Of a stretch of DNA of 64,000 bases, positions 42,131 through 53,359 are shown in pieces; position 1 is the first letter of the stretch, and the number at the start of each line of letters is the position of its first letter. This DNA is from Trametes villosa. Lineage: Eukaryota; Basidiomycota; Agaricomycetes; Polyporales; Polyporaceae. The DNA is taken from contig PUDQ02000010.1 of NCBI GenBank assembly GCA_002964805.2, positions 1,922,001-1,986,000 on the forward strand, written 5' to 3'. The notes beneath the pieces were generated by a model that searched no databases, was not told the DNA's origin, and was given only the letters and a program-made list of their open reading frames with translations. The position numbers were made by a program, and so were the translations under genes.

Positions 42131-42881
42131 ACCCCTTCGTCCCTGTCCCATACCTCTCTCTCTCTCCCTCATGCGTCCTCAGTCGTCCCCTGTGTCCGCG
42201 CACCATACCTGTGGACTGCTTATTGTTATGGTACTCGCGGCAAGGCGCGATGTATTGCTTCATGCTATTGTTGGGCTGTAATCGTACTAGTACATCGCCT
42301 CGGCGAAAAAATCCGTTCGTTTCACCGTACTCTCTGTCCGTCCCAACGGTCGACTTTCTGGGAGGATGTGGATGGAAAAAAAGGACGGCGGACGACTGTA
42401 ACGAGTATTATTTGTAGATGTAATGAACCACGACGTTTGCTTCACGGAAGACCTTTTGACAAACGTTCGAACGTCGTTCGTGCGCACTGCGCAGCACTTG
42501 GGATGGGAGTCGTACGGAGATCTGCTCAAAGTTAGCGCCCGGTAATCCGAGGCTCCGCGGGAGCACTCTCGATAAGGCAGGTGCTGTGGATTGACCGCTA
42601 GTTTGGCGCGGTGGGGCTCGCTCGGTCTGGCAGCGGCGCCCCCCAACCTGTCCCATCCGATGCATTGCGCGGAACTTTGTATGACACGGTGTGAAGCACT
42701 GCAGATCGCAGGGGTGATGTCACTAGACGTGAGACCGCCTCCGCCGCAGGGTTCGGCGAGCATGCTCTCCCCGCCCCCGAGCGAGCGACATTAGCTCCTC
42801 CCGTCCTCGGTCGCGAACTTGAAGCGTATCGCTGAGTAGCTCAAATCTTGTGAGTGTTTATATCGGTGGAAGAGCACGTTC
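42131..42881. other. Intergenic, no supported gene
   Basis: A 751 bp stretch after PHO84-like copy 2. It begins with the CT-rich 3' region of that gene (TCTCTCTCTCCCTC). No coding sequence supported. Confidence 0.5.
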
Positions 42882-43220
42882 ATGCCGGTACTAAAGGAAC
42901 TGTACTATAGCTCTATAACTAGCCTAGCCGACATGCATACCAAGAAAGCCGAGGTCGTCCCGCCCTCATCCTTCTCCGAGCCCTCCGAGCCCTCCCAGAT
43001 CCGCCCAGAAGACAAGCCAAAAGCCACGCTCCGCGGGCCACAGGAGGAGAACCCGCAGCTGGTGGCGCATGAGAAAGGAAGGCAGTCCGGGGATAGCAAA
43101 GGGCGGAATGCCGCCGGGGGAGGACGGAAGGGTCGCCAGGACCGGGAGGCGGAGCGCGCGGACGAGGAGAAGAGGGGAGACGTTGCTGGCGGGTTCGGGG
43201 TCGGCAGGTCGAAGCTGTGA
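42882..43220 (+). CDS. Possible small charged protein
   Basis: An ATG-started frame of 112 codons (or 95 from the internal Met of MHTKKAEVV). It is rich in Lys, Glu, Gly, Arg and Pro (QREAERADEEKRG-like) with no hydrophobic segment and no recognised domain. A TTTATATC lies about 25 bp upstream. Composition alone could arise by chance in GC-rich DNA, so support is weak; a short N-terminal exon of the following zinc-knuckle pseudogene is an alternative reading. Confidence 0.25.
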   Translation: MPVLKELYYSSITSLADMHTKKAEVVPPSSFSEPSEPSQIRPEDKPKATLRGPQEENPQLVAHEKGRQSGDSKGRNAAGGGRKGRQDREAERADEEKRGDVAGGFGVGRSKL

Positions 43221-43440
43221 AGTACCCAGTGGCTACCTGTGGCTACACACTGCAGCATGAGAGATCGTATGACCGGAAGTAAGAACAATATGCGCGGCTG
43301 GCAGCTCAGTGCGTGTATGTTGTAGGTGCCGCAACATACACAGTTTGTGAAGGGCTTATCGCAGTGCTCACTCAGTGTGGGGGCTGCCGTTGGCGGAATC
43401 AGCGGCTCGGTGTCGTGCGGATTGCTTCCTGTCCGCATAC

Positions 43441-43610
43441 CTACTTGACCCAAACGCCCATCTCCTTCAGCAGGACAGAAGTCCCTTCAGGCAGCTTCAA
43501 CTCCCGAACCCGCGCTAGATTGAGAAGAACAGCACTGCTGGCCGCAGGTGGACGTACGAAATCGTGCGCACAGTCAGCTTGAAAAGTTTGGAACTGAGAG
43601 CATTCGTGCC
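43441..43610 (-). pseudogene. Possible coding remnant, unidentified
   Basis: A minus-strand frame ending at the TAG at 43443-43441 reads AHDFVRPPAASSAVLLNLAR followed by VRELKLPEGTSVLLKEMGVW. The alternation of hydrophobic and charged residues looks like real folded-protein sequence, faintly like a mitochondrial RNase II-type region, but I cannot name it. It is antisense to the start of the zinc-knuckle pseudogene, so one of the two readings must be non-functional. Confidence 0.2.
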
Positions 43611-44447
43611 GCCCCTTACAGAGAACTTCCCGAGGAGAGACCGAAGACCGAAGACAACGAGGAAATGCGCAGAAACCCTCCGCAATCCCTCAGAGGAAAC
43701 CGGTCCGCTTCGCGCTCTACTACCGCCGCCACGAGCGCGAAACCCGGAATGACCTCCAACAAGGACCCACAAAGCGACTCGGACACCGTGTTGCGCCTGC
43801 TCAAGAAAGCGCTGGAGGCGGACAGGGAGACCCAGCTCAACATGCTGTACGTCCTGGAGAGAACGCTACAACCAGAGGGCATTTCGGGGAGCAGCGCAAA
43901 CCCGGACGCCCCTCCCCCAAACCGCGCCCGCCGCGACGAAGGCCCGCGCGAGATGTTCAGATGGTACCCGCTCGAGGTCGACCAGCGGATCATCATGTCC
44001 CTCCAGAACGGCTTCCACATGCCCCTCACGATGTTCACCGTCCAGACACTCGCCGCCATCAACCGACGCCCGTGAGAGCTCAAGATGGAGGAGCGCTGCG
44101 ATGCGGACCGCAAGGAAGTCGCGTGCGTGGACGACACGGCGTGGCCGAAGGAGGCCGAGATGTCGGCGGTCGACTGGCGCGAGGCGTACCCCTACTTCCT
44201 CCGGACGCTGCCGGAGTTCCTCCCGCGGGTGGAGGTGGAACGTTTCCGGAGGCACTACGAGTTCCTTGACGGCCAGAGGGACTTCGCGCAGAACTTCAAG
44301 GCTGTCCGGAGCTTCGACATCGCCGTGCGCACCCGCTACTTCCAAGACAGGGCCTGGGAGGCGTTCGAGCCGGGCTCTCCAGGCTACCTGCAGCAGTTTC
44401 AAGCCGAGTCGCTGAGGATTGTACGAGAGGAAGCTTGCCAGCGGTGA
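43548..44447 (+). pseudogene. Broken paralogue of the CCHC zinc-knuckle gene
   Basis: The frame matches the intact gene at 44792-45990 block by block: LLKKALEADRETQ vs LLKLTLEADRKIQ, LQNGFHMPLTMFTVQTLAA vs LQRGFYVPLTLFTAEAIAT, and WREAYPYFLRTLPEFLPRVE vs WRAAYSYFLAALPEFLPESV. It is interrupted by an in-frame TGA at 44073-44075, where the intact copy has Thr. It then stops at 44447, before the zinc knuckles. Downstream sequence (TAGGAGCGGTGGGGCGGC) again resembles the flank of the intact copy, so roughly the knuckle-encoding segment has been deleted. The true 5' end is not clear; the frame is open upstream of the first ATG (43665) to a possible splice acceptor at 43547. Confidence 0.75.
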
Positions 44448-44791
44448 TAGTAGGAGCGGTGGGGCGGCTGTGAGGGGAGAGCTCGCAGTAGAGACCGCGC
44501 CGGGTCTATGAGCAGGGGAGGACGACGGAAGTCCATAGCTACGTAGGGGGACAAGGGATATATCAGCAGTGTACGACAAATAATATAAGGATGGTCTTTA
44601 CGGTGTGCGTGTGAAGGATGCTGTCAAGTCCGTTCCAGGATGGAAGTCGCTGCTCTCGGGGAGGAGGTTAGTAGACCGGGATGTCCCAACAGGGTTGAGG
44701 CCGCTCTCTCGGGAAAACACCCATCTCCTCTGAGTCATATCTCGCGCATACAGCGCGACTCACCTGGCAACTATCGGTATAGTCTGTGGAG

Positions 44792-45990
44792 ATGGCCCCC
44801 GCTGCTTGTGACGCCTCGCCCGGACTGCTGCAGGAGGGACCCGAACGGACATCAGGCGCATACAGCCAGGTTGGCGGGGGAAATGCCGCTGCCGGAGGCA
44901 GCCAACCTACCTTGAAGAGGGCGAGGGCCGAGGGCAAGCCAATAAACATCGGTGAGTGCGATACGATATCTTCGCAGACTACTCGCCGTAATCCCGAGTC
45001 ATACCTGCAGCCACAGCGTTGTTCGCCGCGCTTCCGCGCCCAAGCGATAGCGACGCCGCCATGGGGTTGCTGAAGCTGACTTTGGAGGCGGACAGGAAGA
45101 TCCAAGCCATCATGCTCTCCATCCTGAAGAAGGCCGTGAAGGAGAAGGTAGACGATCATCCTGCACAACCTGCGCAGCCACGAGAGGGTCCCGAAACCCT
45201 GGGAGGGCGCCCCCGCAGAGTTGACCGGCGCATCGTCCTCTCGCTGCAGCGCGGGTTCTACGTCCCGCTCACGCTGTTCACCGCCGAAGCCATCGCCACC
45301 GTGGCCGAACGTTGGACCGCCCTCACCCTGGAGGAGCGCGACGACGTCGACGGCGAGGAGCTCAACTGCGTGGTGACCTCGACCTGGCCGAACGAGCACG
45401 CGATGCGTCCGGACGAGTGGCGCGCCGCCTACAGCTACTTCCTCGCAGCACTCCCAGAGTTCCTCCCCGAATCCGTCGTCGAGCGCTTCCGGGAACACTA
45501 CGAGTTCCTCGCCGGGCAGGAGTTCTTCGAGCGGACCTTCGGGGCGGTCCTGAAGTTCGACATCGCGATCCGCACCCGCTACTTCCACGACAACGCGCGC
45601 ACGCACTTCGAGCCGGGCTCCGACAAGTACGAGAAGGAGTTCTACGACCTCCGTCATGACGATCTCATGGCGAGTATGCGCGCAATGCCGCCCCCAGGCC
45701 CACCGCCAGGGGTCGCGAGTCCCCTCTGCGTCGTCTGCGGGCGATACGGCCACCGCGCCGCCGGGTGCCGAGAGACCCACCTGCCCAACGGGCGACAGCC
45801 GTACGTGGCGTTCTCGCACGGCCGGCTGCTCGACCCGGCGAACAGGGACATCTGCTTCCCGTGGAACTCGACCGAGCCGGGGGACGCGAGGCCCTGCAAG
45901 GACCGGCGCTGCTACTCGGACCGTGGCCGACACGTCTGCTCGCTGTGCGGGTCTGACGACCATAATGCTGCAGAAGGGTGGTGCCTTTAG
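44792..45990 (+). CDS. CCHC zinc-knuckle protein, Gag-like
   Basis: Two exons, 44792-44951 and 45011-45990 (379 aa). The first exon is Gly/Ala-rich with a basic end (TLKRARAEGKP). A helical domain spans about residues 70-265 (VLSLQRGFYVPLTLFTAEAI, EWRAAYSYFLAALPEFLPES, FRREHYEF-type). A Pro hinge leads to two knuckles: Cx2Cx4Hx4C at 293-306 (CVVCGRYGHRAAGC) and Cx2Cx4Hx6C at 363-378 (CSLCGSDDHNAAEGWC), with further Cys between. The helical domain plus double knuckle is the layout of retroelement Gag-type proteins, many of which sit as stand-alone genes in Agaricomycetes; no reverse transcriptase or integrase is adjacent. Role: probable nucleic-acid binding (inference). Confidence 0.75.
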
Positions 45991-46770
45991 GAGGAGCGGT
46001 ACTAGTGCACCTGTCGTGGGGCGGCGCTGGATAGCGGGGAAGATGGAGGGGGGGAGCTCTGAATGAGGCTGTTGCGCGAAGTGGCGTGGCAAGGAGGCAG
46101 GGAAGGGCTGTGGCAACACGAGAAAGGAGGTTGGGGCTCAAGAAGAGGAGGGCTAGCACCGTCCGGGTTAGGTCTACGCGTAGATGTCCAATTCTCGCTC
46201 AGTTACCCGCATTGACACGCCGCAAGTGCGCAATTTCTGGGACCTCGCCCCATGGAAAGCCGTGGCGACCGCATGCACGTTCGTCTGTCATCCACACAAA
46301 TCTGAGCTCCGCAGCGTCCCATCGCGAAGACACGCTAGGGTTCATCAAGACATGTTTAGCGGCGCCGCTCCGACGAGCCAGGCCACTGCGTGTTCGCCGT
46401 CACGGTGCCGAGAACACGCCGACGTCTACGGCACGTAGAGGCCCTCCGCACCCGGGCAGACATGCATTTCAGGCGATGTGCGGCGCCACGGTGGGGAGAA
46501 GACTTAGGCACGAAGGTGCTGGCGTCCCAGGCTCGCGACAGGCTGGGCATCACGAGCCAGGGACGCCAGTGCGGCGGTGACAGCGGCATTGCTTCCATCG
46601 TATACGACGAGATAGCGGGCAAAACGTGCGCGCACCGCAATGTCAGCTAGACCGAAAGGACGGGCTCACGCTGGCGGACATTCGAGAGACACCTTGAGCA
46701 CTGCACAGTGGTAGTGGGGTTGACCGCGAAAACCCGGAGTCCGTAATGAAATGACGAGTCACGACACGCC
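45991..46770. other. Intergenic between convergent genes
   Basis: A 780 bp stretch between the zinc-knuckle gene and the 3' end of NOP15. No supported gene; a short frame from 46184 has no recognisable similarity. Confidence 0.5.
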
Positions 46771-48316
46771 CTATGCCTCGGTCGGCTTAGGCTTCTTTTT
46801 CTACAGTGTGCATTAGCGGTAGGGTCCTAGGCATAGGGATACAGCCAGTAGAGCTGCAGTGAATGGATGCACTCACGTATGCTACTGCCTCGAAGTCGTA
46901 CTTGATACCCGCCTCCTCAAGCTTGCGCTTCCGCTGGTCCTGGCGCTTGAGCAGACGGCGCTCCGCCTTCTCCTGCTCCTCCTCTGTCCGCGGCTACATT
47001 CCCCAGCAGACGTCAGCTCTCCCATTGCAACCTCTCGAATAGTCGGTTGAGCCTCACCTTATTGTGCGCGACGCGAGCGACACGGTCGCGCGGTACGGCA
47101 CGCCACTTCCTGTTCGCGCCAACCCAGAGCTCGGGGTGCACCTGGTCCTTGGGGATGAGCTTGCACGTGAGGATGTGGCCCATGAGCAGGTAGTTGTCCA
47201 TCGTCTCCGCGACGATCTGCGCGACCGAGGACGAGTCGAACTCGATGAACGCGTAATGCTTCGACTTGCCGGTCTATGCATCCCCCAAACGTGGGCATGA
47301 CGATATGAAAGGCGGTGGGGACGGACGCACCTTTTTGTTGCGGGAGAGGCGGAGGCGGGTGACGGTGCCGAACTGCGTGAAGTATGCGCGCATCTGGGTC
47401 TCGAAGAAACCGTGGGGTATCCGCCCGAGGTAGATCACACCGCGGTCCTCTGTCTGTACGGCGGAGAGACGTAAGCATAGCCTCGCGAGAGAATAAGCAT
47501 GCCACATACTGGTTTCCGCTTCGCCTTCTCGAGCTTGCGCTTCACCGTCTCGTCATCCTTTGCAATTGTCGGCAGTTTGCCGATGTCGATGCCGGGGATG
47601 TCGTCCGCCATCTCCTCTTCGGAGGAATCGTCGTCGTCTGAAGAGAAGCCGTAGAACTCCTGCTCGCCGTCGCCGTCTCCCTCCTCCTCAGCCGCTTCGT
47701 CCTCATTGGCAGACGCCTCGGGTTCAGGTGAGGGGGCTTTCGGAGCGGCCTTCGCTTTCGCCTTCTTGCTCTCCTTCTTAGCTTTTGCAGGCTGAACGGG
47801 TGACTCCTCAACAGCGGGTGCAGGCTTCTCCTTTTTCGAGGGCTTGGGCTTAGATGCGACGGCCTTGCCAGCATCCTTGACGACCTCCTTGCTTGGGCTC
47901 TCAACAGAGGCAGCAGCGACAGAACCCCTCCGCTTTTTCTTCGACTTCTCCGGGCTCTCCTCCTCCTTCTCCTCGACAACGGCAGCCTTCCTCTTCTTCT
48001 TGTCTGTCGCCTCCGCAACGTCCGCCTTCTTCGCCTTTGCGGGGGTGACCTCCGCGACAGTCTCCTGCTTCTTCTTCTCGCTCTTCGCCTTGACCGGTGC
48101 TGGCGCTGCCTCAGGCTCTTTCACAGCATCCTTCGCCTTCTTCGCCTTCTTGGGCTTGGATGATGTGGAGGCCTCAGCGGGAGCAGGTGCGGCTGCCTCC
48201 TCCTCTGTCTTCTTCGTCTTCTTGGCCTTCACGGGCGCGTCCGCCTTCAGGTCTTGCTGGGACTTCTTCTTCGCCAGTTTTGCGGGCTTCTCAGCCGCTG
48301 CAGCACTCTTCGCCAT
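46771..48316 (-). CDS. NOP15: NOP15/NIFK-type nucleolar RRM protein
   Basis: Ribosome biogenesis factor of pre-60S particles, needed for ITS2 processing in yeast. Five minus-strand exons: 48316-47510, 47453-47331, 47273-47058, 46993-46877 and 46800-46771 (430 aa). The first 265 residues are Lys/Ala/Glu/Ser-rich with many KKAKK clusters and an acidic [12 protein letters not shown] block, typical of nucleolar proteins. A single RRM follows: [40 protein letters not shown] and [20 protein letters not shown], with RNP2 YLGRIP and RNP1 [10 protein letters not shown]. After it come [20 protein letters not shown], a block diagnostic of the NOP15/NIFK family, and a basic tail ending KKKPKPTEA. It is head-to-head with CDC16 across 306 bp. 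Confidence 0.94.
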
Positions 48317-48622
48317 GTTGTGGGATACAGAGATGTCGGAGAGGTCAGAAAAGGTGTGAAGCGAGCCAAAGGAAGGGGGAAGGGAAAGAGCGATCTGCGA
48401 ACGCGAGTGCCCAAATTTTGGAAGAGGCGCGCGCGCAAGCCAGTAGACGCCCATAATTGAGCCACGTGGTGTGGCAGATCGCGTCGCGTCTGCTCGCGCG
48501 CGTGCGGCTTGCGTTCGACCTCGACCCCATCTCCTCTCTGCTGTCTTCGGGCTTTCGTACTCATCGCGCGACCCAGCGTTTTGACTCTGACACGCACATA
48601 AAGGTAACAGTTACATTCCGTC
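48317..48622. promoter_or_regulatory. Divergent promoter region, NOP15 / CDC16
   Basis: 306 bp between two head-to-head start codons; both promoters must lie here. No TATA box visible. Confidence 0.5.
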
Positions 48623-51400
48623 ATGTCTGGGACTCCGCCAACTGGTGGCTTCGCGATACCGCGACTGCCCTCGCCATCCGGGTCGCGCGCCCGCCACTCA
48701 ATCAACAACTCCTTCTCCTTCGGCCCGCAGTCGCTCGTCGACTCGCTCGCGGAAGCCAACACGAGCAACGCGTCTAACAACCGACGTTCCTACCTCGACC
48801 CTAGCCGCTCGATCCTGCAGACCTCCCCGCTGCGCTCCTCCCCGCGTCTGCCGAGGCGGGCGAAGACAACGGGGAGCAGGCATCCGCTCGCGAACGATAC
48901 TACAGACGTCTTCCAGGATGACGCGGACGACGAGGATGAAGATGACGGGCAGGAGTGGGGCATTGTGGATCGCATGCGGCTATGGCGGCATGATGCGCTC
49001 ATGCAGCACCTGTACGATTCTGCCGCGTTCTGGGGAGACAAAATCGTGAGCTGGACAAGTGCGTAGAATACATTCATCGACTTTGACTCTACTTACAATT
49101 TCCACTACAGATGACCCGAACGATGCGTTCTGGCTCGCACAGACATACTTCCTCAAACACGAGTACTCTCGCGCGGAAAGGCTGCTCACGCGCCCCTTCC
49201 CCACCTCCCCGCCCCGCACGGGACCCCTCGCGTCAGTCGCAAAAGGCACCTTCCAACCGCCATTCGCCCCCGCGAACGTCAAGGGCAAGGGGCGCGAGAT
49301 GCCCCCACCAGCAACCGGCGGGGCGTTCGACTCTGAAGAGCTAGCCCCGGGGGTACAGCGTCTCCCCATGGGCCCGGGCGAGATGATCGACGTCGCCATC
49401 CAGTACGAGGACGGTGTCTCGCGCCTAGTAGACATGAGCGTCGCCTGCCGGTACCTCGCCGCGCAGTGCCAGATGCGACAAGGGAAATGGAGCGACGCGC
49501 TCGAGATGCTCGGCGAGTCCAACCCCTTTAGAAACTCTGGGAAGGGCGGGCCCGACGCGCCGAACATGGACGGGGGCATCAAGATTGAAGCGTCGATGTG
49601 CAACCTGCGCGGGCTGCTCATGCTGAAGCTGAACCGTGGCGACCAGGCGAAGAACTGCTTCATGGAGGCGCTGGCGCTGGACGTGAAGTGCTATGAGGCG
49701 TTTGAGCAGCTTGTGGACGGCGAAATGATGACGCCCGAAGAAGGTAACGTAGGCCCCATATGCGTCCGAGACGAGAACTGACATACCACGTAGAGTGGGA
49801 GTTCGTGCAAACACTTGCATACCGCGAACAGACACCCGCGGACGAGGAGTTCATGCGCCTCATGTACTTGTCCAGACTACGAAAGTACAAGCACACGGAA
49901 GACCAAGCCATCATCCGCCGAAAACTAGTGGACGAGTACGGCCTCGGAGACAACCCAGACGTGCTCTACAGCTTCGCAGACGCGTTATACACGCAGCTGC
50001 GGTGGGCAGACTGCTACGCCGTCACTTCTCGGTACGCCTTCAACTTCTCCTGTAGTGAGAGCGCGGGAACTCATCCTTAGGCAGGATCCTGAACCTCGTG
50101 AGCATACACAAAGCGACGATACCCTTGCACGTCGCGTGCATGTACCACATCAAGCACCTCAACTCGAAGCTCTTCCTCTTCGCGCACGACCTCGTCGAGA
50201 AGGAGCCCGAGAGCGCGACGAGCTGGTTCGCCGTCGGCATGTGGTACATGTGCGTCGAGAAGTTCCCCGAAGCGCGGACGTACTTCAGGTAGGCGCCGCG
50301 CCTTTCTCGCTTCCTCAAACAATATAGCTAGATCTCTGACGGGGTGTGCAGCAAAACGTCGCTGATGGACCCGCGGTTCGCGCCTGCGTGGATCGCGTTC
50401 GCGCATGCGTTCTCGATGGAGGGCGAGCACGACCACGCGGTGACTGCGTATTCGACGTGCGCGCGACTGTACACTGGGTATGTACCTCTCTCGCCCCGAC
50501 ATGCGCGTATGCTGACGTCGCCCTCCAGCTCTCATCTACCGCTAATGTTTGTCGGCATGGAGCACATGATCCTCTCGAACCTGAAGCTCGCAGAGGAGGC
50601 CCTCCTCGCCGCGCACCACATGTGCGACTCTGACCCACTGCTGTACAATGAGCGCGGCGTCATGGCGTTCATGAACGAAGAGTGCGCCCTGTTCTCTTCG
50701 TTGCGCGCATTGCGAGTACTCACCTAACTCGTTTACTCGGCCATTGCAGCTACGACGCCGCCGTTGTCTTCTTCGCGGAGGCGCTCGAGATCGCAGACGT
50801 CGTGCAGACGTCGCAGATCGCCTGGATACCCACCTTCATCAACTTCGGCACCGCGCTGCGCCGAGTCGGGTGAGCACTGGCGCTTTCCCGCGCACGTACC
50901 TTTTTTCGCGTTGAGCTCGACGGCTAATCCGCATTGCTCGTGCAGCCGCCTCGAGGACGCGAAGAGCGCATACATGCGTGTGCTGCTCATCGACTACCGC
51001 CACGTCGCCGCACTCTCCTTCGTCGGCCTGACCGAGCACCTGCTCGGAAACGTCGACCAGGCCATCGTTCGCTACCACGAGGTACGTCTCCCCCCCCTCT
51101 CCCCTACCCCCATCTTCCCTACGCCTCGCCATTCCCTTCTCTGCTTTTCTTCCCTGTTTCCGAGTAACCAGATGGCTGACCTGCGCACAGGCGCTGAGCA
51201 TCGACCCGATCAACGGGTACGTGCTCGAGCTGCTCGAGCTCGCGCTCGAGACGAGTGCGGACATGGGCCCGTTCGGCGTCAAGGGCGGCCCGCCGGGCGG
51301 CGAGGCGGACTGGGAGCAGAAGATGCGCGAGCACCGGGACGCGAAGGGGAAGCAGGTCGCGCAGAGCGCGGCCGCCGCAGACGATGAGATGAGCTTGTAG
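48623..51400 (+). CDS. CDC16: Anaphase-promoting complex subunit 6 (Cdc16/Cut9)
   Basis: TPR scaffold subunit of the APC/C ubiquitin ligase that drives exit from mitosis. Nine exons: 48623-49058, 49111-49743, 49794-50031, 50085-50288, 50352-50477, 50529-50681, 50750-50869, 50946-51081 and 51191-51400 (751 aa). Landmarks: [139 protein letters not shown] and [18 protein letters not shown]; these are the tandem TPRs of the family. A Ser-rich N-terminal 120 residues with an acidic patch ([14 protein letters not shown]) is probably a regulatory, phosphorylatable segment. The Phe-Ala-His-Ala-Phe motif region is intact. Confidence 0.95.
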
Positions 51401-51999
51401 GCTTGGCTCGCGAGAGTATAGGTCGACGACTGTGTTATCGGATGGACGGGAGGAGGCGGATGTACACAAGTAATATGGCGCGGACATGTTGTAGGCATAT
51501 AATCCAACGCTTCGAACGGCACCCGGCAATGTGTTTGGGCAGGTGGGTGGCAGGTGCGCGAACTGTGAATGATGCTGTGTTTCAGTACTCAGTAGGTCAG
51601 GACATAAGTACCGTTCGTATCATGGCAGGCTGGGCAGAGTATTGCAGACAGTGAAATCGGGGCATGAAGATCGAATGATATAAGTTAACCGGGCTCAAGT
51701 ACACGGTAGGAAAGGCTAACAGATACAACATAGATGGTGGTAGAGATACAAGAAATAGATGGTGAGTGTGGGTATATGTTCTGTGTGCGAGCACTGATAG
51801 GGTGTATAGTAGTAGGCTGTATGATGGTAGGCTGTTTAGTATGTGATTTGGGATAGGATTGTAGGTAAGGAGGCGAAGAAGCGGTTCGTCAGACGATTTA
51901 GAACTGGCCATGTTCCAAACCGCCCACCGAGCGGGCGAGTCCGTGGCTGTAGGAGGAGACGGCGTGGCCAAACGCCGCCTCCCCCTGCCAGTCCCAGAC
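51401..51999. other. Intergenic between convergent genes
   Basis: A 599 bp region holding the 3' ends of CDC16 and of the membrane protein gene. From about 51720 to 51850 it is rich in GGTAGGCTG/TATGATGG-type short iterations (purine-rich, AT-richer). No gene supported. Confidence 0.5.
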
Positions 52000-52968
52000 T
52001 CACCCTTCCGCTTCGAATACCTCGAGCACTGAGAACCGGTTGTAGCTAATGATGGAAGGGGTGCGCCTGGGGTATGTATGTTGGTATGGTAGGCTATGTG
52101 TGGGGGAGGAGTCGGCAGAAGAGGAAGGGGTAAGATGCGATGGTGAAGGTTGTCTTGGTGGACGTCTTTGGCGTTTGTTCGTCCATGTCTTCCAGGCCTT
52201 TTCATCGGCGCGGCTTGGGGGTGCGACCGCGCCGGCCGAGATGCTCTTTGCCGCGGGAGGGGGTGGTAGTGATGCCTGGTTGGTTGAGGTGGCGTTGTTT
52301 TCCTCGAGCTTCTCTGAGTCTTCGGGGATGGGACCAGGCGACGGAGCGGGCAATTCGGAAGTAACGAGCGGAGCGTCGACAGCAGCCAGAGATACTGTCG
52401 TCCCTAGTTCCGAGATGCCAGAAAGAGCGTCGGCGGGCTGGAAGCTGTTGCCGTTGTATGTGGTGCCAAAGAGGTGGATGTTGAGCTCCTGCAGACGCAG
52501 CCGGTCGTCGAGCTCAGTCGTCGTGGCGGCCGCAGCATCGGAGGTGGGGATGAGGAGGATGAGGGTGTGACAGAAGACAAAGAGGAGACCGAGCACCAAG
52601 GCAAGTTGAGTTAGCTGCATGCCGAGAGACCCAGTGAGTGCGCGGTAGGTTGGAGCGGTGAGCAGCGAGGCCATAGGCGATGATGAGGCGTGGGAGAGGG
52701 AGGTGGTGGCGTTACGGAGTGCGAGGTCGGTGATGGGGGTGGGTGCGACGTTGATAGGCTGGACGTGTTCATTCAAGCTGTAATGGCGGTTAGAATGAGT
52801 CGGCCAAGAAATGATATTATGCGAGACTTACAGTAGTACAACCGGGGCTTTGCCGACCCAAGAACCAGCTTGGAAGCCGTTGCCGATGGTGAGGATGGTA
52901 CTGTAGAGGGGGGTGGCGCGCAGCGCCCCGAAGATGGCAATGAAGAAGGAGATGATGGCAGTGAACAT
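52000..52968 (-). CDS. Hypothetical small membrane protein
   Basis: Two minus-strand exons, 52968-52832 and 52777-52000 (304 aa). The first exon gives a hydrophobic N-terminus (MFTAIISFFIAIFGALRATP); a second span lies near residues 96-116 (LTQLALVLGLLFVFCHTLIL). The remaining two-thirds is Ser/Pro/Thr-rich and probably disordered, with a basic patch (NKRQRRPPRQP) and the end FSVLEVFEAEG. The most economical topology has two membrane segments and a long soluble tail. The intron borders are GTAAGT/TTACAG. No family recognised. Confidence 0.72.
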
Positions 52969-53359
52969 GATGGCTGGGTTGAGCGAGGGTGTTCAACGAA
53001 AGGGTGGTGGTGGTAGTGGTAAAGGGGGTTTCTGAGGAACTAGCGGGGGATTTATAGTGTTCAGCGCGTCGTGTAAACGCGGTCGGACCGAACCTTATTC
53101 CTGTGTAAACAAGGTGCACGTGCAGCGCGTTCGCGTCGTGTGTCGCGCCATGTTCAACTTGGGGCCGACCTTGCCTGCCTAATATGGGCATGCGCAAGCC
53201 ATATTGGGAAGGGCATACGTCGTTCGCTAGCCTCGTGGCGTGCGGGCGCTTGCTGCTAGTCCAGCGCTCCGGGCATTGTCTCTACTGTGCCCAATCCTCT
53301 CCTCTAGGTACGCTTCGCGACTAGGAGCTGGTTGATATTGAGACCCTTCATTCAGCACG
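52969..53359. other. Intergenic
   Basis: A 391 bp region upstream of the membrane protein gene and downstream of gene A1 (both minus). It includes the membrane gene promoter. Nothing else supported. Confidence 0.5.

Noticed and set aside
40601..42172. 523-codon open frame on minus, antisense to PHO84 copy 2
   Set aside because: Mirror image of a gene with strong GC bias at third codon positions; no domain.
44668..46119. 483-codon open frame on minus over the zinc-knuckle gene
   Set aside because: The plus strand carries two zinc knuckles and a paralogue next door; the minus frame has no recognisable features.
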